DNA of 44,961 nt from Phytophthora sp. 'mugwort' (Eukaryota; Oomycota; Peronosporomycetes; Peronosporales; Peronosporaceae). The DNA is taken from positions 1 to 44,961 of the forward strand of contig JAUCEF010000047.1 of NCBI GenBank assembly GCA_033558025.1, written 5' to 3'. Position numbers and translations under genes: made by a program. The notes under the pieces are model-generated. The model saw nothing but the letters and a program-made list of their open reading frames with translations, searched no databases and was not told the DNA's origin. Positions within the stretch are counted from its first letter, which is position 1, and each line of letters starts with the position of its first letter. Positions 1 through 12,177 of this stretch are shown one piece after another.

Positions 1-612
1 TACATGTATAAAAAACTAAATTTATTCCAACACGTTTTTCAACAAATTTTTGAAATGATTTTTAATATTACAATTGAATTAACTTATTCTAGTATAGGAA
101 AAGCTGGTAAATATTTTGTTTCATTAATTTTTGTTGTTTTTTTTTTTATTTTATTATGTAATTTAATAGGAATGATTCCATACAGTTTTACTATAACAAG
201 TCATTTAATTATTACGTTTACTTTAGCATTAACAATTTATTTAGGTTTTAATTTAATTGGAATTAAAAAACATAAATTTAATTTTTAAAATTTATTATTA
301 CCTAGTGGTGCAAGTATAGCATTAGTTCCCATCTTAGTACCTATTGAATTAGTTTCATACATTTTTCGTGTAATTAGTTTACCTGTACGATTATTTGCAA
401 ATATGATGGCTGGACATACTTTATTAAAGTAATTGCAGGTTTTGCTTGGGCTATGTTAAATGTAAATAGTTTTAATTTTTATGGCACATTTTATTCCATT
501 AATAATTATTGTATTATTGGTTGGTTTAGAAATTGCTGTAGCTTTAATTCAGGCATATGTGTTTACGATTTTAACGTGTATGTATATAAATGATGCTTTA
601 AATTTACATTAA
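1..612 (+). pseudogene. atp6: atp6, partial and frame-broken copy (left arm)
   Basis: ATP synthase subunit a, the membrane proton-channel partner of the c-ring. The window edge cuts off the 5' end. The frame matches the intact copy at 12288-13007 up to a break near 280-288. Further one-base differences occur near 429 (one A missing) and near 474 (one A added). The stop at 610-612 corresponds to the intact copy's stop. It is probably atp6 carrying sequence errors, not a decayed gene. Confidence 0.85.
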
Positions 613-648
613 TAAAATATACAAAAATAAGATATAATATTTTATATT

Positions 649-721
649 GGAAAAATAGCTCAGTTGTTAGAGTGGTAGCTTGTCACGCTATAAGTCGCGG
701 GTTCAAGTCCCGTTTTTTCCG
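649..721 (+). tRNA. trnD: tRNA-Asp(GUC), left-arm copy
   Basis: Cloverleaf with acceptor GGAAAAA and anticodon loop TTGTCAC (GUC). It is one base shorter than the right-arm copy because of a missing G in the D-loop (TTGTTAG against TTGGTTAG). It lies between atp6 and nad3 as in the other arm. Confidence 0.85.
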
Positions 722-755
722 TTTAAATTTATTATATTTAAAAAAATTTATAAAT

Positions 756-1107
756 ATGTTATTAAATTATTCAAATATTTTTATATTCTTAATATTAAGT
801 TTATTTTTATCAATTTTAATTTCATTTTATCTTTTAGTTTAATTAAACAAAAAGATGATTTAGAAAAGTTAACAGCCTATGAATGTGGATTTAATCCTTA
901 TGATGATGCTAGAAAAATTTTTGATGTAAAATTTTATTTAGTAGCTATCCTTTTTATTATTTTTGATTTAGAAGCTGTTTTTATTTTTCCTTGGGTTTTA
1001 ACTTTAAGTTCAAATTTTTCATGGGGATTTTGGACTATGATTGAATTTTAGTTGAATTAGTTATAGGTTTTATTTATATTTGGTGTAGTGATGCTTTAGA
1101 ATGGTAA
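756..1107 (+). pseudogene. nad3: nad3, frame-broken copy (left arm)
   Basis: NADH dehydrogenase subunit 3, a small membrane subunit of complex I. The start ATG and the TAA at 1105-1107 match the intact copy at 11790-12143, but the length is 352 nt instead of 354. One T is missing near 821 and another near 1049, which breaks the frame twice. The conserved middle part ([17 protein letters not shown]) reads cleanly between the breaks. Confidence 0.85.
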
Positions 1108-1321
1108 ATTATTTAAAAATATAAAAAAATTTATTGTTATTAAATTAAAAAAATTTTTATAAAATTATTTTAACTATATTAATTTTAATATAATTTTTTT
1201 TAATAAAATTATATTTTAATTTAAAATTAGTTAAAGTATATAATAATATTATATATAATTTAAAATTTTTTATATAATTAAATATTCTAAAAAAGTTTAT
1301 TCTTTAAGATATTTTAAATAA

Positions 1322-1574
<253 letters not shown>

Positions 1575-1736
1575 TTAAAATTAAATCCTGAAAATATGAT
1601 AAAAATTAATTTTTATCGTATTTTATGTTATATATATACTAATACTGGTTATAGTATTTATTTTAGAAAAAAAATTATTTATTTTTTTAATATATAAATA
1701 TTTATAATTATAAATATTTATAATTATTTTTTATTT

Positions 1737-2303
1737 ATGAAAGTATTAAAAAAATTTAGTCAATATTTATTACAGATTTTACCAATAATAAATTATACTT
1801 TATATAAAAATGAATTATGTATAAATATTTCTACAAAAAATTTAATTCCTATTTTATTTTTTTTTAAAAAAATCATACAAATACTCAATTTAAAGTATTA
1901 TCAGAAATTTGTGTTATAGATTATATTAATAAAAAAAAACGTTTTGAAATAATTATAATTTATTAAGTATTCGTTTTAATAGTCGTTTAAAAATTAAAAT
2001 AATAATTAATGAATTACAACCGGTAGATTCAATTATAAAATATATCAATCAGCCAATTGGTGTGAAAGAGAAGTTTGGGATATGTTTGGTATTTTTTTTT
2101 TATACCATCCCGATTTAAGACGGATTTAAACAGATTATGGTTTTGAAGGACATCCTTTACGTAAAGATTTCCCTTTAAGTGGTTTTTTAGAAATTTTTTA
2201 TAATGAATTAAAAAAACGTGTTGTTTATGAACCCATTAATTTATCACAACAATACCGATTATTTGAATTTAATAATCCTTGGAATAATAAAATAAATATG
2301 TAA
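1737..2303 (+). pseudogene. nad9: nad9, frame-broken copy (left arm)
   Basis: NADH dehydrogenase subunit 9 (30-kDa arm subunit of complex I). The start at 1737 and stop at 2301-2303 match the intact copy, and the total length is the same (567 nt). However, a T/A-run change near 1856-1868 and missing bases further on (for example near 1952) put the middle out of frame. A premature stop ends the first open stretch at 1919. Confidence 0.85.
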
Positions 2304-2350
2304 TATTTTATTAATTATTTTTGCTTTTAGGTAATTTTTCATTTCATATT

Positions 2351-3529
2351 ATGAGATGGAATAAAAAATCATTATTTGCGATTCTTAATAATCATTTAAT
2401 AGATTATCCTACACCTATTAATTTAAAATTATTTTTTTGGATTCGGTTCGTTAGCTGGTATTATGTTAGTAATACAAATTTTAACAGGTATTTTTTTAGC
2501 AATGCATTATACTCCACATATTGATTTAGCTTTTAATAGTGTTGAACATATTATGAGAGATGTAAATAATGGTTGGTTAATTAGATATACACATGCAAAT
2601 GGAGCATCTTTTTTTTTTATTGTTGTATATATTCATATTTTTCGTGGTTTATATTATGGTTCTTATATCACACCAAGAGAAGCTATATGGTCTTCTGGTG
2701 TAATTATTTTTATTTTAATGATGGCTACAGCTTTTATGGGTTATGTTTTACCTTGGGGACAAATGAGTTTTTGGGGTGCAACTGTTATTACTAATTTATT
2801 TTCTGCAATACCCTTAATAGGAAAAGATATTGTTGATTGGCTTTGGGGCGGATTTGCTGTTGATAATCCAACATTAAATCGTTTTTTTAGTTTACATTTT
2901 ACATTACCTTTTATAATTGTGGGTGCCGTATTGATACATTTAATTTTATTACATGAAGTTGGTTCAAATAATCCTTTAGGTATTACATTAAAAAATGAAA
3001 ATATACCTTTTTATCCATATTTTTATACTAAAGATTTATTTGGATTAATGATCTTATTTTTGATTTTCTTATTTTTTTTATTTTTTTTATCCTAATACAT
3101 TAGGTCATCCCGATAATTATATTGAAGCAAATCCAATGAAAACACCTTTACATATCGTACCAGAATGGTATTTTTTAACCGTTTTATGCAATTTTAAGAT
3201 CTATTCCTAATAAAATTGGCGGTGTTATAGCTATGTTTGGTTCATTACTTATTTTATTAACAATACCTTTTACAAATTCATCTGAAATTAGAAGTACAGC
3301 TTTTAGACCTATATTTAAAATTTGTTATTGGTTATTAGTTATAGCTTTTTTATTATTAGGTTGGGTTGGACAATGTCCAGTTGAATATCCTTATACTGAA
3401 ATTGGTATTATAAGTATGATTTATTATTTTTTTTTTTTTTATAATAATTATACCATTTTAGGTAAATTAGAAACTTATTTAGTACGTTATAATATTAATA
3501 AAAAATCTTTAATAAATAAAAATAAATAA
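2351..3529 (+). pseudogene. cob: cob, frame-broken copy (left arm)
   Basis: Apocytochrome b of complex III. The copy starts at the ATG before Arg-Trp-Asn and ends at TAA 3527-3529. It is 1179 nt against 1176 in the intact copy. Breaks fall near 2430-2440, 3068-3090 and 3173-3180, and a shift lies near 3438-3460 inside T runs. A long open middle stretch (2463-3095) keeps the four heme-ligand histidines. Confidence 0.85.
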
Positions 3530-5107
3530 TTTAAATTGTATTCATTGTACACGTTGTGTACGTTTTGCTAATGAAATTTGTGGAATTGACGGTTTAGGTA
3601 CAACAGGTCGTGGTAATAAAACTGAAATTAATTTTTATTCTTCAAATATTTTTAAATCCGAATTTTCTGGTAATTTAGTAGATTTATGTCCTGTTGGTGC
3701 ATTAACTTCTAAACCCTTATACTTTTAAAGCACGTTCTTGGGAATTAAAAAAAAAAGGAGGGTATTGCTATTTTAGATAGTATTGGTTCAAATATTAAAA
3801 TTGATATTTTTAATAATGAAATTATACGTATTTTTACCTAAAACTAATTTTAATATTAATAAAGAATGGATATCAGATAAAACAAGATATTTTTTTGATA
3901 GTTTAAAATATCAACGATTAAAATATCCATTATTAAAAGATAATCAAAACAATTTTCATAGGATTTCTTGGTTAGATGCTCTAAATATTATTAATAAAAA
4001 ATTGATAATTACAGATAGTTTTAATGCTAAAAGTATTATTGGTGATTTAACTGATTTAGAATCTCTTTTTTTATTAAAAAAAAATTTAAATAAATTAGGA
4101 ATTTCAAATGTAAATTATGAACAATTTTTTAAAAAATCGACAAATTAAGATAAATTCTGATTTAGCTTCAAATTTTTTATTTAATAATACTTTAAAATCT
4201 ATTGAAGAATCTGATGTTTGTTTAATAATTGGTAGTGATAATCGTCAAGAAGGTTCTATTTTAAATATTCATTTAATTAATCGTTTAAAAAAAGGAAATT
4301 TTAAAATAGCATATATCGGTAATAAAATTAATTTTACTTATCCAGTAAAACATTTAGGATTAACTTTTAAAACTTTAATAAATATTATTTTAGGAAAACA
4401 TGTATTTTGTAAACAATTAAAAAAAGCAAAAAACCTTTAATTATTATAGGTAGTAATATTTTAAATCAAAAAAATGGTTTTTTTTTATTATCAAAATTAA
4501 AAAATTTATCATTTATTAACCATAATATTAATTTCTTTAATTTTCAAACTTCTTTAATTAATTTTTTGAAATTACTTTTCCAAAATCATTAAATATGTTA
4601 AATAATTCAAAATTATATTATTTATTTAATACAAATTTACAAAATAAATTAAAAATAACTAAAAATAGTTTTGTTATTTATCAAGGACATCATTTTACTA
4701 AAGATGCTCAAAATTCAAATCTAATTTTACCTGGATTAACTTTTTTAGAAAAAAATGGAATGTATATTAATTTAGAAGGTTTTATTCAAAAAAATGAACA
4801 AATTTTAAATGTAAATATAGAACAACGTAAAGATTCTATAATTTATAGAAATCTTTATAAATTTTTATTAAATAAAAATCAATCTAAATCAGAAGCTTTT
4901 TAAAATTAAAGATATTTTACCTTATTTATTAAAAAAAAAATAAAAATTATTTATAATTTTAGTTTTAATAAAAAATTTTTAAAAATTAATATTAATTTTT
5001 TAGATTCATTAATTAAAAATAATTATTATACAAATATATTAGAACAATATTCAAAAATATTGATTAATTCTAATAAAATTTTCAAAAATCAATCAAAATT
5101 ATTATGA
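3522..5107 (+). pseudogene. nad11: nad11, frame-broken copy lacking the N-terminal domain (left arm)
   Basis: Same gene as 7792-9378, the iron-sulfur and molybdopterin-fold subunit of complex I. The frame is interrupted at several A or T runs (for example 3716-3722, 3757-3763, 3835, 4130-4138, 4430-4437, 4565, 4902 and 4938). Its TGA stop overlaps the nad1 ATG exactly as in the intact arm. Like the intact copy, it begins directly at the cluster motif CIHCTRC. Confidence 0.8.
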
Positions 5108-6082
5108 TATACACAATTTTAAAATTTTTAATTTTCATATTACCTTTATTAATTGCTGTGGCTTATTTTACTTTAGTTGAACGTAAAATATTAGCTTCTA
5201 TTCAAAGAAGAAGAGGACCTAATGTTGTAGGTACTTTTGGATTATTACAACCATTAGCTGATGGTCTTAAATTATTCGTAAAAGAAACAATTTTACCAAG
5301 TAATGCTGATGTAATTTTATTTATATTTGCACCTATTTTAGCTTTTTTTTTAAGTCTATTAAGTTGGACAATAATACCTTTAGGTTTTGGTATGTTTTTT
5401 ACTGAATTAAATATTGGTATTTTATATTTAATAGCAATTTCATCTTTAGGTGTATACGGTGTTATTATAGGTGGTTGGTCAAGTAATTCTAAATATTCGT
5501 TTTAGGGGCTTTAAGATCAACAGCACAAATGATTTCATATGAATTAACTATTGGGTTTTCAATTCTTTCAGTAATTGTTTGTGCAAAATCTTTAAATTTA
5601 ATTTCTATTATTTGGGCACAAAAAACGGTATGGTATTGTTTTCCTCTTTTTCCTATTTTTATAATTTTTTTTATATCTTGTTTAGCAGAAACAAATCGAC
5701 ATCCCTTTGATTTACCTGAAGCTGAAGCTGAATTAGTTTCAGGTTATAATGTAGAATATTCTGCAATGGGTTTTGCATTATTTTTTTTAGGTGAATATGC
5801 TAATATGTTATTAATGAGTAGTTTAACTACGATTTTATTTTTAGGTGGTTGGTTAGCACCTTTCCCTTTTAGTATAAATTGTATTAATTTTTACCCGGAT
5901 CTTTTTGGTTTAGTATTAAAATTTGTTTTTTTGTTGTTTTATTTGTAGTTGCTCGAGCTATTTTACCTCGATATCGTTATGACCAATTAATGCGTTTAGG
6001 TTGGAAAGTATTTCTACCTTTTTCATTATCCTGGTTTTTATATACTGCAAGTATTTTAATAAGTTTTAATTGGTTAATTTAA
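5104..6082 (+). pseudogene. nad1: nad1, frame-broken copy (left arm)
   Basis: NADH dehydrogenase subunit 1. It has the same start and end as the intact copy, but is 979 nt instead of 981. One T is missing near 5502, which ends the first open stretch at 5505, and further slips lie near 5890-5940. Conserved stretches such as [15 protein letters not shown] and [15 protein letters not shown] are readable in the separate frames. Confidence 0.85.
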
Positions 6083-6084
6083 TT

Positions 6085-6387
6085 ATGAATATTTTAAATC
6101 ATTTTATTTTTACTTTTTTTTTATTCTGTCTTGGATTATTTGGTATAATTTTAAATAGACAGAATATTATTATTATTTTAATGTCTATTGAATTATTATT
6201 ATTATCAATTAATTTAAATTTTATTTATTTTGCAGTTTTAATTGATGATATAATAGGACAAGTTTTTTCTTTATTAATTTTAACAGTAGCTGCAGCAGAA
6301 TCAGCTATTGGATTAGCTATTATGATTATTTTCTTTAAATTATATGGAGATATTTCAATTTATAAAATAAATTTATTATCATTATAA
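6085..6387 (+). CDS. nad4L: NADH dehydrogenase subunit 4L, intact left-arm copy
   Basis: A 100-residue three-helix membrane subunit of complex I, identical in protein sequence to the copy at 6510-6812. It is the only unbroken protein gene of the left arm and the one closest to the fold. ATG 6085 lies 2 nt after the nad1 stop. An upstream in-frame TTG at 6070 lies inside nad1 and is unlikely to be used. Its 3' end is the first of three 67-bp tandem units. Confidence 0.9.
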   Translation: MNILNHFIFTFFLFCLGLFGIILNRQNIIIILMSIELLLLSINLNFIYFAVLIDDIIGQVFSLLILTVAAAESAIGLAIMIIFFKLYGDISIYKINLLSL

Positions 6388-6513
6388 TAAATTTATTTTC
6401 TTTAAATTATATGGAGATATTTCAATTTATAAAATAAATTTATTATCATTATAATAAATTTATTTTCTTTAAATTATATGGAGATATTTCAATTTATAAA
6501 ATAAATTTATTAT
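6331..6513 (+). repeat. 67-bp tandem repeat of the nad4L 3' end
   Basis: The block starting TTCTTTAAATTATATGGAGA occurs at 6331 (inside nad4L), 6398 and 6465, giving a 67-bp period. Each unit repeats the last codons and stop of nad4L. The third unit runs straight into the fold at 6515. The right arm has only one such unit, which is the nad4L end itself, so the two arms differ here by exactly two units (134 bp). Confidence 0.9.
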
Positions 6514-6530
6514 AATGATAATAAATTTAT
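6501..6530. repeat. Perfect palindrome at the fold (13-bp stem, 4-nt loop)
   Basis: ATAAATTTATTAT (6501-6513) and ATAATAAATTTAT (6518-6530) pair perfectly around the loop AATG (6514-6517). This is the symmetry centre of the inverted duplication. The right-arm nad4L stop codon lies within the stem at 6510-6512. A sister palindrome with the loop in the other orientation (CATT) occurs at the ends of the first two 67-bp units, near 6368-6397 and 6435-6464. The shape is what one would read through a covalently closed hairpin end, but a foldback read would look the same. Confidence 0.85.
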
Positions 6531-6812
6531 TTTATAAATTGAAATATCTCCATATAATTTAAAGAAAATAATCATAATAGCTAATCCAATAGCTGATTCT
6601 GCTGCAGCTACTGTTAAAATTAATAAAGAAAAAACTTGTCCTATTATATCATCAATTAAAACTGCAAAATAAATAAAATTTAAATTAATTGATAATAATA
6701 ATAATTCAATAGACATTAAAATAATAATAATATTCTGTCTATTTAAAATTATACCAAATAATCCAAGACAGAATAAAAAAAAAGTAAAAATAAAATGATT
6801 TAAAATATTCAT
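6510..6812 (-). CDS. nad4L: NADH dehydrogenase subunit 4L
   Basis: Small membrane subunit of the complex I proton-pumping arm. The protein has 100 residues with three hydrophobic helices. The helix-2 segment (MSIELLLLSINL) contains the conserved membrane glutamate, and the helix-3 part reads LTVAAAESAIGLAIMI. The start is the ATG 2 nt downstream of the nad1 stop. The stop codon lies in the palindrome that forms the centre of the inverted duplication, so nothing separates this gene from its mirror copy except the hairpin loop. Confidence 0.95.
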   Translation of the reverse strand: MNILNHFIFTFFLFCLGLFGIILNRQNIIIILMSIELLLLSINLNFIYFAVLIDDIIGQVFSLLILTVAAAESAIGLAIMIIFFKLYGDISIYKINLLSL

Positions 6813-6814
6813 AA

Positions 6815-7795
6815 TTAAATTAACCAATTAAAACTTATTAAAATACTTGCAGTATATAAAAACCAGGATAATGAAAAAGGTAGAAATACTTTCCAACCTA
6901 AACGCATTAATTGGTCATAACGATATCGAGGTAAAATAGCTCGAGCAACTACAAATAAAACAACAAAAAAACAAATTTTAATACTAAACCAAAAAGATCC
7001 GGGTAAAAAATTAATACAATTTATACTAAAAGGGAAAGGTGCTAACCAACCACCTAAAAATAAAATCGTAGTTAAACTACTCATTAATAACATATTAGCA
7101 TATTCACCTAAAAAAAATAATGCAAAACCCATTGCAGAATATTCTACATTATAACCTGAAACTAATTCAGCTTCAGCTTCAGGTAAATCAAAGGGATGTC
7201 GATTTGTTTCTGCTAAACAAGATATAAAAAAAATTATAAAAATAGGAAAAAGAGGAAAACAATACCATACCGTTTTTTGTGCCCAAATAATAGAAATTAA
7301 ATTTAAAGATTTTGCACAAACAATTACTGAAAGAATTGAAAACCCAATAGTTAATTCATATGAAATCATTTGTGCTGTTGATCTTAAAGCCCCTAAAAAC
7401 GAATATTTAGAATTACTTGACCAACCACCTATAATAACACCGTATACACCTAAAGATGAAATTGCTATTAAATATAAAATACCAATATTTAATTCAGTAA
7501 AAAACATACCAAAACCTAAAGGTATTATTGTCCAACTTAATAGACTTAAAAAAAAAGCTAAAATAGGTGCAAATATAAATAAAATTACATCAGCATTACT
7601 TGGTAAAATTGTTTCTTTTACGAATAATTTAAGACCATCAGCTAATGGTTGTAATAATCCAAAAGTACCTACAACATTAGGTCCTCTTCTTCTTTGAATA
7701 GAAGCTAATATTTTACGTTCAACTAAAGTAAAATAAGCCACAGCAATTAATAAAGGTAATATGAAAATTAAAAATTTTAAAATTGTGTATATCAT
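6815..7795 (-). CDS. nad1: NADH dehydrogenase subunit 1
   Basis: Membrane subunit of complex I next to the quinone site. The protein has 326 residues with about eight hydrophobic helices, the usual size. Conserved stretches visible are [18 protein letters not shown] near the N-terminus, [20 protein letters not shown] in the middle loop, and [17 protein letters not shown] near the C-terminus. The ATG overlaps the nad11 TGA stop (ATGA), and nad4L follows after 2 nt, so nad11-nad1-nad4L look co-transcribed. Confidence 0.97.
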   Translation of the reverse strand: MIYTILKFLIFILPLLIAVAYFTLVERKILASIQRRRGPNVVGTFGLLQPLADGLKLFVKETILPSNADVILFIFAPILAFFLSLLSWTIIPLGFGMFFTELNIGILYLIAISSLGVYGVIIGGWSSNSKYSFLGALRSTAQMISYELTIGFSILSVIVCAKSLNLISIIWAQKTVWYCFPLFPIFIIFFISCLAETNRHPFDLPEAEAELVSGYNVEYSAMGFALFFLGEYANMLLMSSLTTILFLGGWLAPFPFSINCINFLPGSFWFSIKICFFVVLFVVARAILPRYRYDQLMRLGWKVFLPFSLSWFLYTASILISFNWLI

Positions 7796-9378
7796 AATAA
7801 TTTTGATTGATTTTTGAAAATTTTATTAGAATTAATCAATATTTTTGAATATTGTTCTAATATATTTGTATAATAATTATTTTTAATTAATGAATCTAAA
7901 AAATTAATATTAATTTTTAAAAATTTTTTATTAAAACTAAAATTATAAATAATTTTTATTTTTTTTTTTAATAAATAAGGTAAAATATCTTTAATTTTTA
8001 AAAAAGCTTCTGATTTAGATTGATTTTTATTTAATAAAAATTTATAAAGATTTCTATAAATTATAGAATCTTTACGTTGTTCTATATTTACATTTAAAAT
8101 TTGTTCATTTTTTTGAATAAAACCTTCTAAATTAATATACATTCCATTTTTTTCTAAAAAAGTTAATCCAGGTAAAATTAGATTTGAATTTTGAGCATCT
8201 TTAGTAAAATGATGTCCTTGATAAATAACAAAACTATTTTTAGTTATTTTTAATTTATTTTGTAAATTTGTATTAAATAAATAATATAATTTTGAATTAT
8301 TTAACATATTTAATGATTTTGGAAAAGTAATTTCAAAAAAATTAATTAAAGAAGTTTGAAAATTAAAGAAATTAATATTATGGTTAATAAATGATAAATT
8401 TTTTAATTTTGATAATAAAAAAAAACCATTTTTTTGATTTAAAATATTACTACCTATAATAATTAAAGGTTTTTTTGCTTTTTTTAATTGTTTACAAAAT
8501 ACATGTTTTCCTAAAATAATATTTATTAAAGTTTTAAAAGTTAATCCTAAATGTTTTACTGGATAAGTAAAATTAATTTTATTACCGATATATGCTATTT
8601 TAAAATTTCCTTTTTTTAAACGATTAATTAAATGAATATTTAAAATAGAACCTTCTTGACGAATATCACTACCAATTATTAAACAAACATCAGATTCTTC
8701 AATAGATTTTAAAGTATTATTAAATAAAAAATTTGAAGCTAAATCAGAATTTATCTTAATTTGTCGATTTTTTAAAAATTGTTCATAATTTACATTTGAA
8801 ATTCCTAATTTATTTAAATTTTTTTTTAATAAAAAAAGAGATTCTAAATCAGTTAAATCACCAATAATACTTTTAGCATTAAAACTATCTGTAATTATCA
8901 ATTTTTTATTAATAATATTTAGAGCATCTAACCAAGAAATCCTATGAAAATTGTTTTGATTATCTTTTAATAATGGATATTTTAATCGTTGATATTTTAA
9001 ACTATCAAAAAAATATCTTGTTTTATCTGATATCCATTCTTTATTAATATTAAAATTAGTTTTAGGTAAAATACGTATAATTTCATTATTAAAAATATCA
9101 ATTTTAATATTTGAACCAATACTATCTAAAATAGCAATACCCTCTTTTTTTTTTAATTCCCAAGAACGTGCTTTAAAAGTATAGGGTTTAGAAGTTAATG
9201 CACCAACAGGACATAAATCTACTAAATTACCAGAAAATTCGGATTTAAAAATATTTGAAGAATAAAAATTAATTTCAGTTTTATTACCACGACCTGTTGT
9301 ACCTAAACCGTCAATTCCACAAATTTCATTAGCAAAACGTACACAACGTGTACAATGAATACAATTTAAATTATTTAT
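7792..9378 (-). CDS. nad11: NADH dehydrogenase subunit 11, N-terminal part missing
   Basis: Nad11 is the largest peripheral-arm subunit of complex I, homologous to bacterial NuoG. Here the open frame begins just inside the end of cob. It starts directly at the N4 cluster region: [10 protein letters not shown] (CxxCxxC), then [12 protein letters not shown] and [13 protein letters not shown] with the fourth cysteine, followed by the degenerate molybdopterin-oxidoreductase fold. About 520 residues are present. The usual first 100-150 residues, with the 2Fe-2S cluster and the His/Cys cluster ligands, are absent and not found elsewhere in the window. No ATG occurs before residue Ile-Ile-Thr at 8901, so translation would need a non-ATG start (ATA 9378, ATT or TTA). 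It ends in TGA overlapping the nad1 ATG. Confidence 0.8.
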   Translation of the reverse strand: MNNLNCIHCTRCVRFANEICGIDGLGTTGRGNKTEINFYSSNIFKSEFSGNLVDLCPVGALTSKPYTFKARSWELKKKEGIAILDSIGSNIKIDIFNNEIIRILPKTNFNINKEWISDKTRYFFDSLKYQRLKYPLLKDNQNNFHRISWLDALNIINKKLIITDSFNAKSIIGDLTDLESLFLLKKNLNKLGISNVNYEQFLKNRQIKINSDLASNFLFNNTLKSIEESDVCLIIGSDIRQEGSILNIHLINRLKKGNFKIAYIGNKINFTYPVKHLGLTFKTLINIILGKHVFCKQLKKAKKPLIIIGSNILNQKNGFFLLSKLKNLSFINHNINFFNFQTSLINFFEITFPKSLNMLNNSKLYYLFNTNLQNKLKITKNSFVIYQGHHFTKDAQNSNLILPGLTFLEKNGMYINLEGFIQKNEQILNVNIEQRKDSIIYRNLYKFLLNKNQSKSEAFLKIKDILPYLLKKKIKIIYNFSFNKKFLKININFLDSLIKNNYYTNILEQYSKILINSNKIFKNQSKLL

Positions 9379-10546
9379 TTTTATTTATTAAAGATTTTTT
9401 ATTAATATTATAACGTACTAAATAAGTTTCTAATTTACCTAAAAATGGTATAATTATTATAAAAAAAAAAAAATAATAAATCATACTTATAATACCAATT
9501 TCAGTATAAGGATATTCAACTGGACATTGTCCAACCCAACCTAATAATAAAAAAGCTATAACTAATAACCAATAACAAATTTTAAATATAGGTCTAAAAG
9601 CTGTACTTCTAATTTCAGATGAATTTGTAAAAGGTATTGTTAATAAAATAAGTAATGAACCAAACATAGCTATAACACCGCCAATTTTATTAGGAATAGA
9701 TCTTAAAATTGCATAAAACGGTAAAAAATACCATTCTGGTACGATATGTAAAGGTGTTTTCATTGGATTTGCTTCAATATAATTATCGGGATGACCTAAT
9801 GTATTAGGATAAAAAAAAATAAAAATAAAGAAAATCAAAAATAAGATCATTAATCCAAATAAATCTTTAGTATAAAAATATGGATAAAAAGGTATATTTT
9901 CATTTTTTAATGTAATACCTAAAGGATTATTTGAACCAACTTCATGTAATAAAATTAAATGTATCAATACGGCACCCACAATTATAAAAGGTAATGTAAA
10001 ATGTAAACTAAAAAAACGATTTAATGTTGGATTATCAACAGCAAATCCGCCCCAAAGCCAATCAACAATATCTTTTCCTATTAAGGGTATTGCAGAAAAT
10101 AAATTAGTAATAACAGTTGCACCCCAAAAACTCATTTGTCCCCAAGGTAAAACATAACCCATAAAAGCTGTAGCCATCATTAAAATAAAAATAATTACAC
10201 CAGAAGACCATATAGCTTCTCTTGGTGTGATATAAGAACCATAATATAAACCACGAAAAATATGAATATATACAACAATAAAAAAAAAAGATGCTCCATT
10301 TGCATGTGTATATCTAATTAACCAACCATTATTTACATCTCTCATAATATGTTCAACACTATTAAAAGCTAAATCAATATGTGGAGTATAATGCATTGCT
10401 AAAAAAATACCTGTTAAAATTTGTATTACTAACATAATACCAGCTAACGAACCGAATCCAAAAAAATAATTTAAATTAATAGGTGTAGGATAATCTATTA
10501 AATGATTATTAAGAATCGCAAATAATGATTTTTTATTCCATCTCAT
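9371..10546 (-). CDS. cob: Apocytochrome b
   Basis: Central membrane subunit of complex III (quinol to cytochrome c). The protein has 391 residues, close to the family norm. The heme-ligand histidine pairs are visible at H81/H95 and H182/H196, and the Qo-site motif PEWY appears in [18 protein letters not shown] chose the ATG before [19 protein letters not shown] because this matches the normal cytochrome b N-terminus. An upstream TTG would add ten residues. The 3' end overlaps the open frame of nad11 by a few bases. Confidence 0.97.
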   Translation of the reverse strand: MRWNKKSLFAILNNHLIDYPTPINLNYFFGFGSLAGIMLVIQILTGIFLAMHYTPHIDLAFNSVEHIMRDVNNGWLIRYTHANGASFFFIVVYIHIFRGLYYGSYITPREAIWSSGVIIFILMMATAFMGYVLPWGQMSFWGATVITNLFSAIPLIGKDIVDWLWGGFAVDNPTLNRFFSLHFTLPFIIVGAVLIHLILLHEVGSNNPLGITLKNENIPFYPYFYTKDLFGLMILFLIFFIFIFFYPNTLGHPDNYIEANPMKTPLHIVPEWYFLPFYAILRSIPNKIGGVIAMFGSLLILLTIPFTNSSEIRSTAFRPIFKICYWLLVIAFLLLGWVGQCPVEYPYTEIGIISMIYYFFFFIIIIPFLGKLETYLVRYNINKKSLINKNK

Positions 10547-10593
10547 AATATGAAATGAAAAATTACCTAAAAGCAAAAATAATTAATAAAATA

Positions 10594-11160
10594 TTACATA
10601 TTTATTTTATTATTCCAAGGATTATTAAATTCAAATAATCGGTATTGTTGTGATAAATTAATGGGTTCATAAACAACACGTTTTTTTAATTCATTATAAA
10701 AAATTTCTAAAAAACCACTTAAAGGGAAATCTTTACGTAAAGGATGTCCTTCAAAACCATAATCTGTTAAAATCCGTCTTAAATCGGGATGGTATAAAAA
10801 AAAAATACCAAACATATCCCAAACTTCTCTTTCACACCAATTGGCTGATTGATATATTTTTATAATTGAATCTACCGGTTGTAATTCATTAATTATTATT
10901 TTAATTTTTAAACGACTATTAAAACGAATACTTAATAAATTATAAATTATTTCAAAACGTTTTTTTTTATTAATATAATCTATAACACAAATTTCTGATA
11001 ATACTTTAAATTGAGTATTTGTATGATTTTTTAAAAAAAATAAAATAGGAATTAAATTTTTTGTAGAAATATTTATACATAATTCATTTTTATATAAAGT
11101 ATAATTTATTATTGGTAAAATCTGTAATAAATATTGACTAAATTTTTTTAATACTTTCAT
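10594..11160 (-). CDS. nad9: NADH dehydrogenase subunit 9
   Basis: Peripheral-arm subunit of complex I (30-kDa / NuoC type). The protein has 188 residues, as usual for mitochondrial Nad9. The C-terminal half has the family signature: [20 protein letters not shown], then [20 protein letters not shown], ending in [11 protein letters not shown]. The leader between atp9 and nad9 (11161-11323) is non-coding and A+T-rich. Confidence 0.96.
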   Translation of the reverse strand: MKVLKKFSQYLLQILPIINYTLYKNELCINISTKNLIPILFFLKNHTNTQFKVLSEICVIDYINKKKRFEIIYNLLSIRFNSRLKIKIIINELQPVDSIIKIYQSANWCEREVWDMFGIFFLYHPDLRRILTDYGFEGHPLRKDFPLSGFLEIFYNELKKRVVYEPINLSQQYRLFEFNNPWNNKINM

Positions 11161-11323
11161 AAATAAAAAATAATTATAAATATTTATAATTATAAATATT
11201 TATATATTAAAAAAATAAATAATTTTTTTTCTAAAATAAATACTATAACCAGTATTAGTATATATATAACATAAAATACGATAAAAATTAATTTTTATCA
11301 TATTTTTCAGGATTTAATTTTAA

Positions 11324-11789
<466 letters not shown>

Positions 11790-12143
11790 TTACCATTCTA
11801 AAGCATCACTACACCAAATATAAATAAAACCTATAACTAATTCAACTAAAAATTCAATCATAGTCCAAAATCCCCATGAAAAATTTGAACTTAAAGTTAA
11901 AACCCAAGGAAAAATAAAAACAGCTTCTAAATCAAAAATAATAAAAAGGATAGCTACTAAATAAAATTTTACATCAAAAATTTTTCTAGCATCATCATAA
12001 GGATTAAATCCACATTCATAGGCTGTTAACTTTTCTAAATCATCTTTTTGTTTAATTAAACTAAAAGATAAAATGAAAATTAAAATTGATAAAAATAAAC
12101 TTAATATTAAGAATATAAAAATATTTGAATAATTTAATAACAT
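11790..12143 (-). CDS. nad3: NADH dehydrogenase subunit 3
   Basis: Membrane subunit of complex I. The protein has 117 residues with three helices. The signature loop [24 protein letters not shown] carries the conserved cysteine of the active/deactive switch region, followed by [12 protein letters not shown] chose the ATG at 12143; the longer open frame upstream reads through trnD. trnD lies 34 nt upstream. Confidence 0.96.
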   Translation of the reverse strand: MLLNYSNIFIFLILSLFLSILIFILSFSLIKQKDDLEKLTAYECGFNPYDDARKIFDVKFYLVAILFIIFDLEAVFIFPWVLTLSSNFSWGFWTMIEFLVELVIGFIYIWCSDALEW

Positions 12144-12177
12144 ATTTATAAATTTTTTTAAATATAATAAATTTAAA

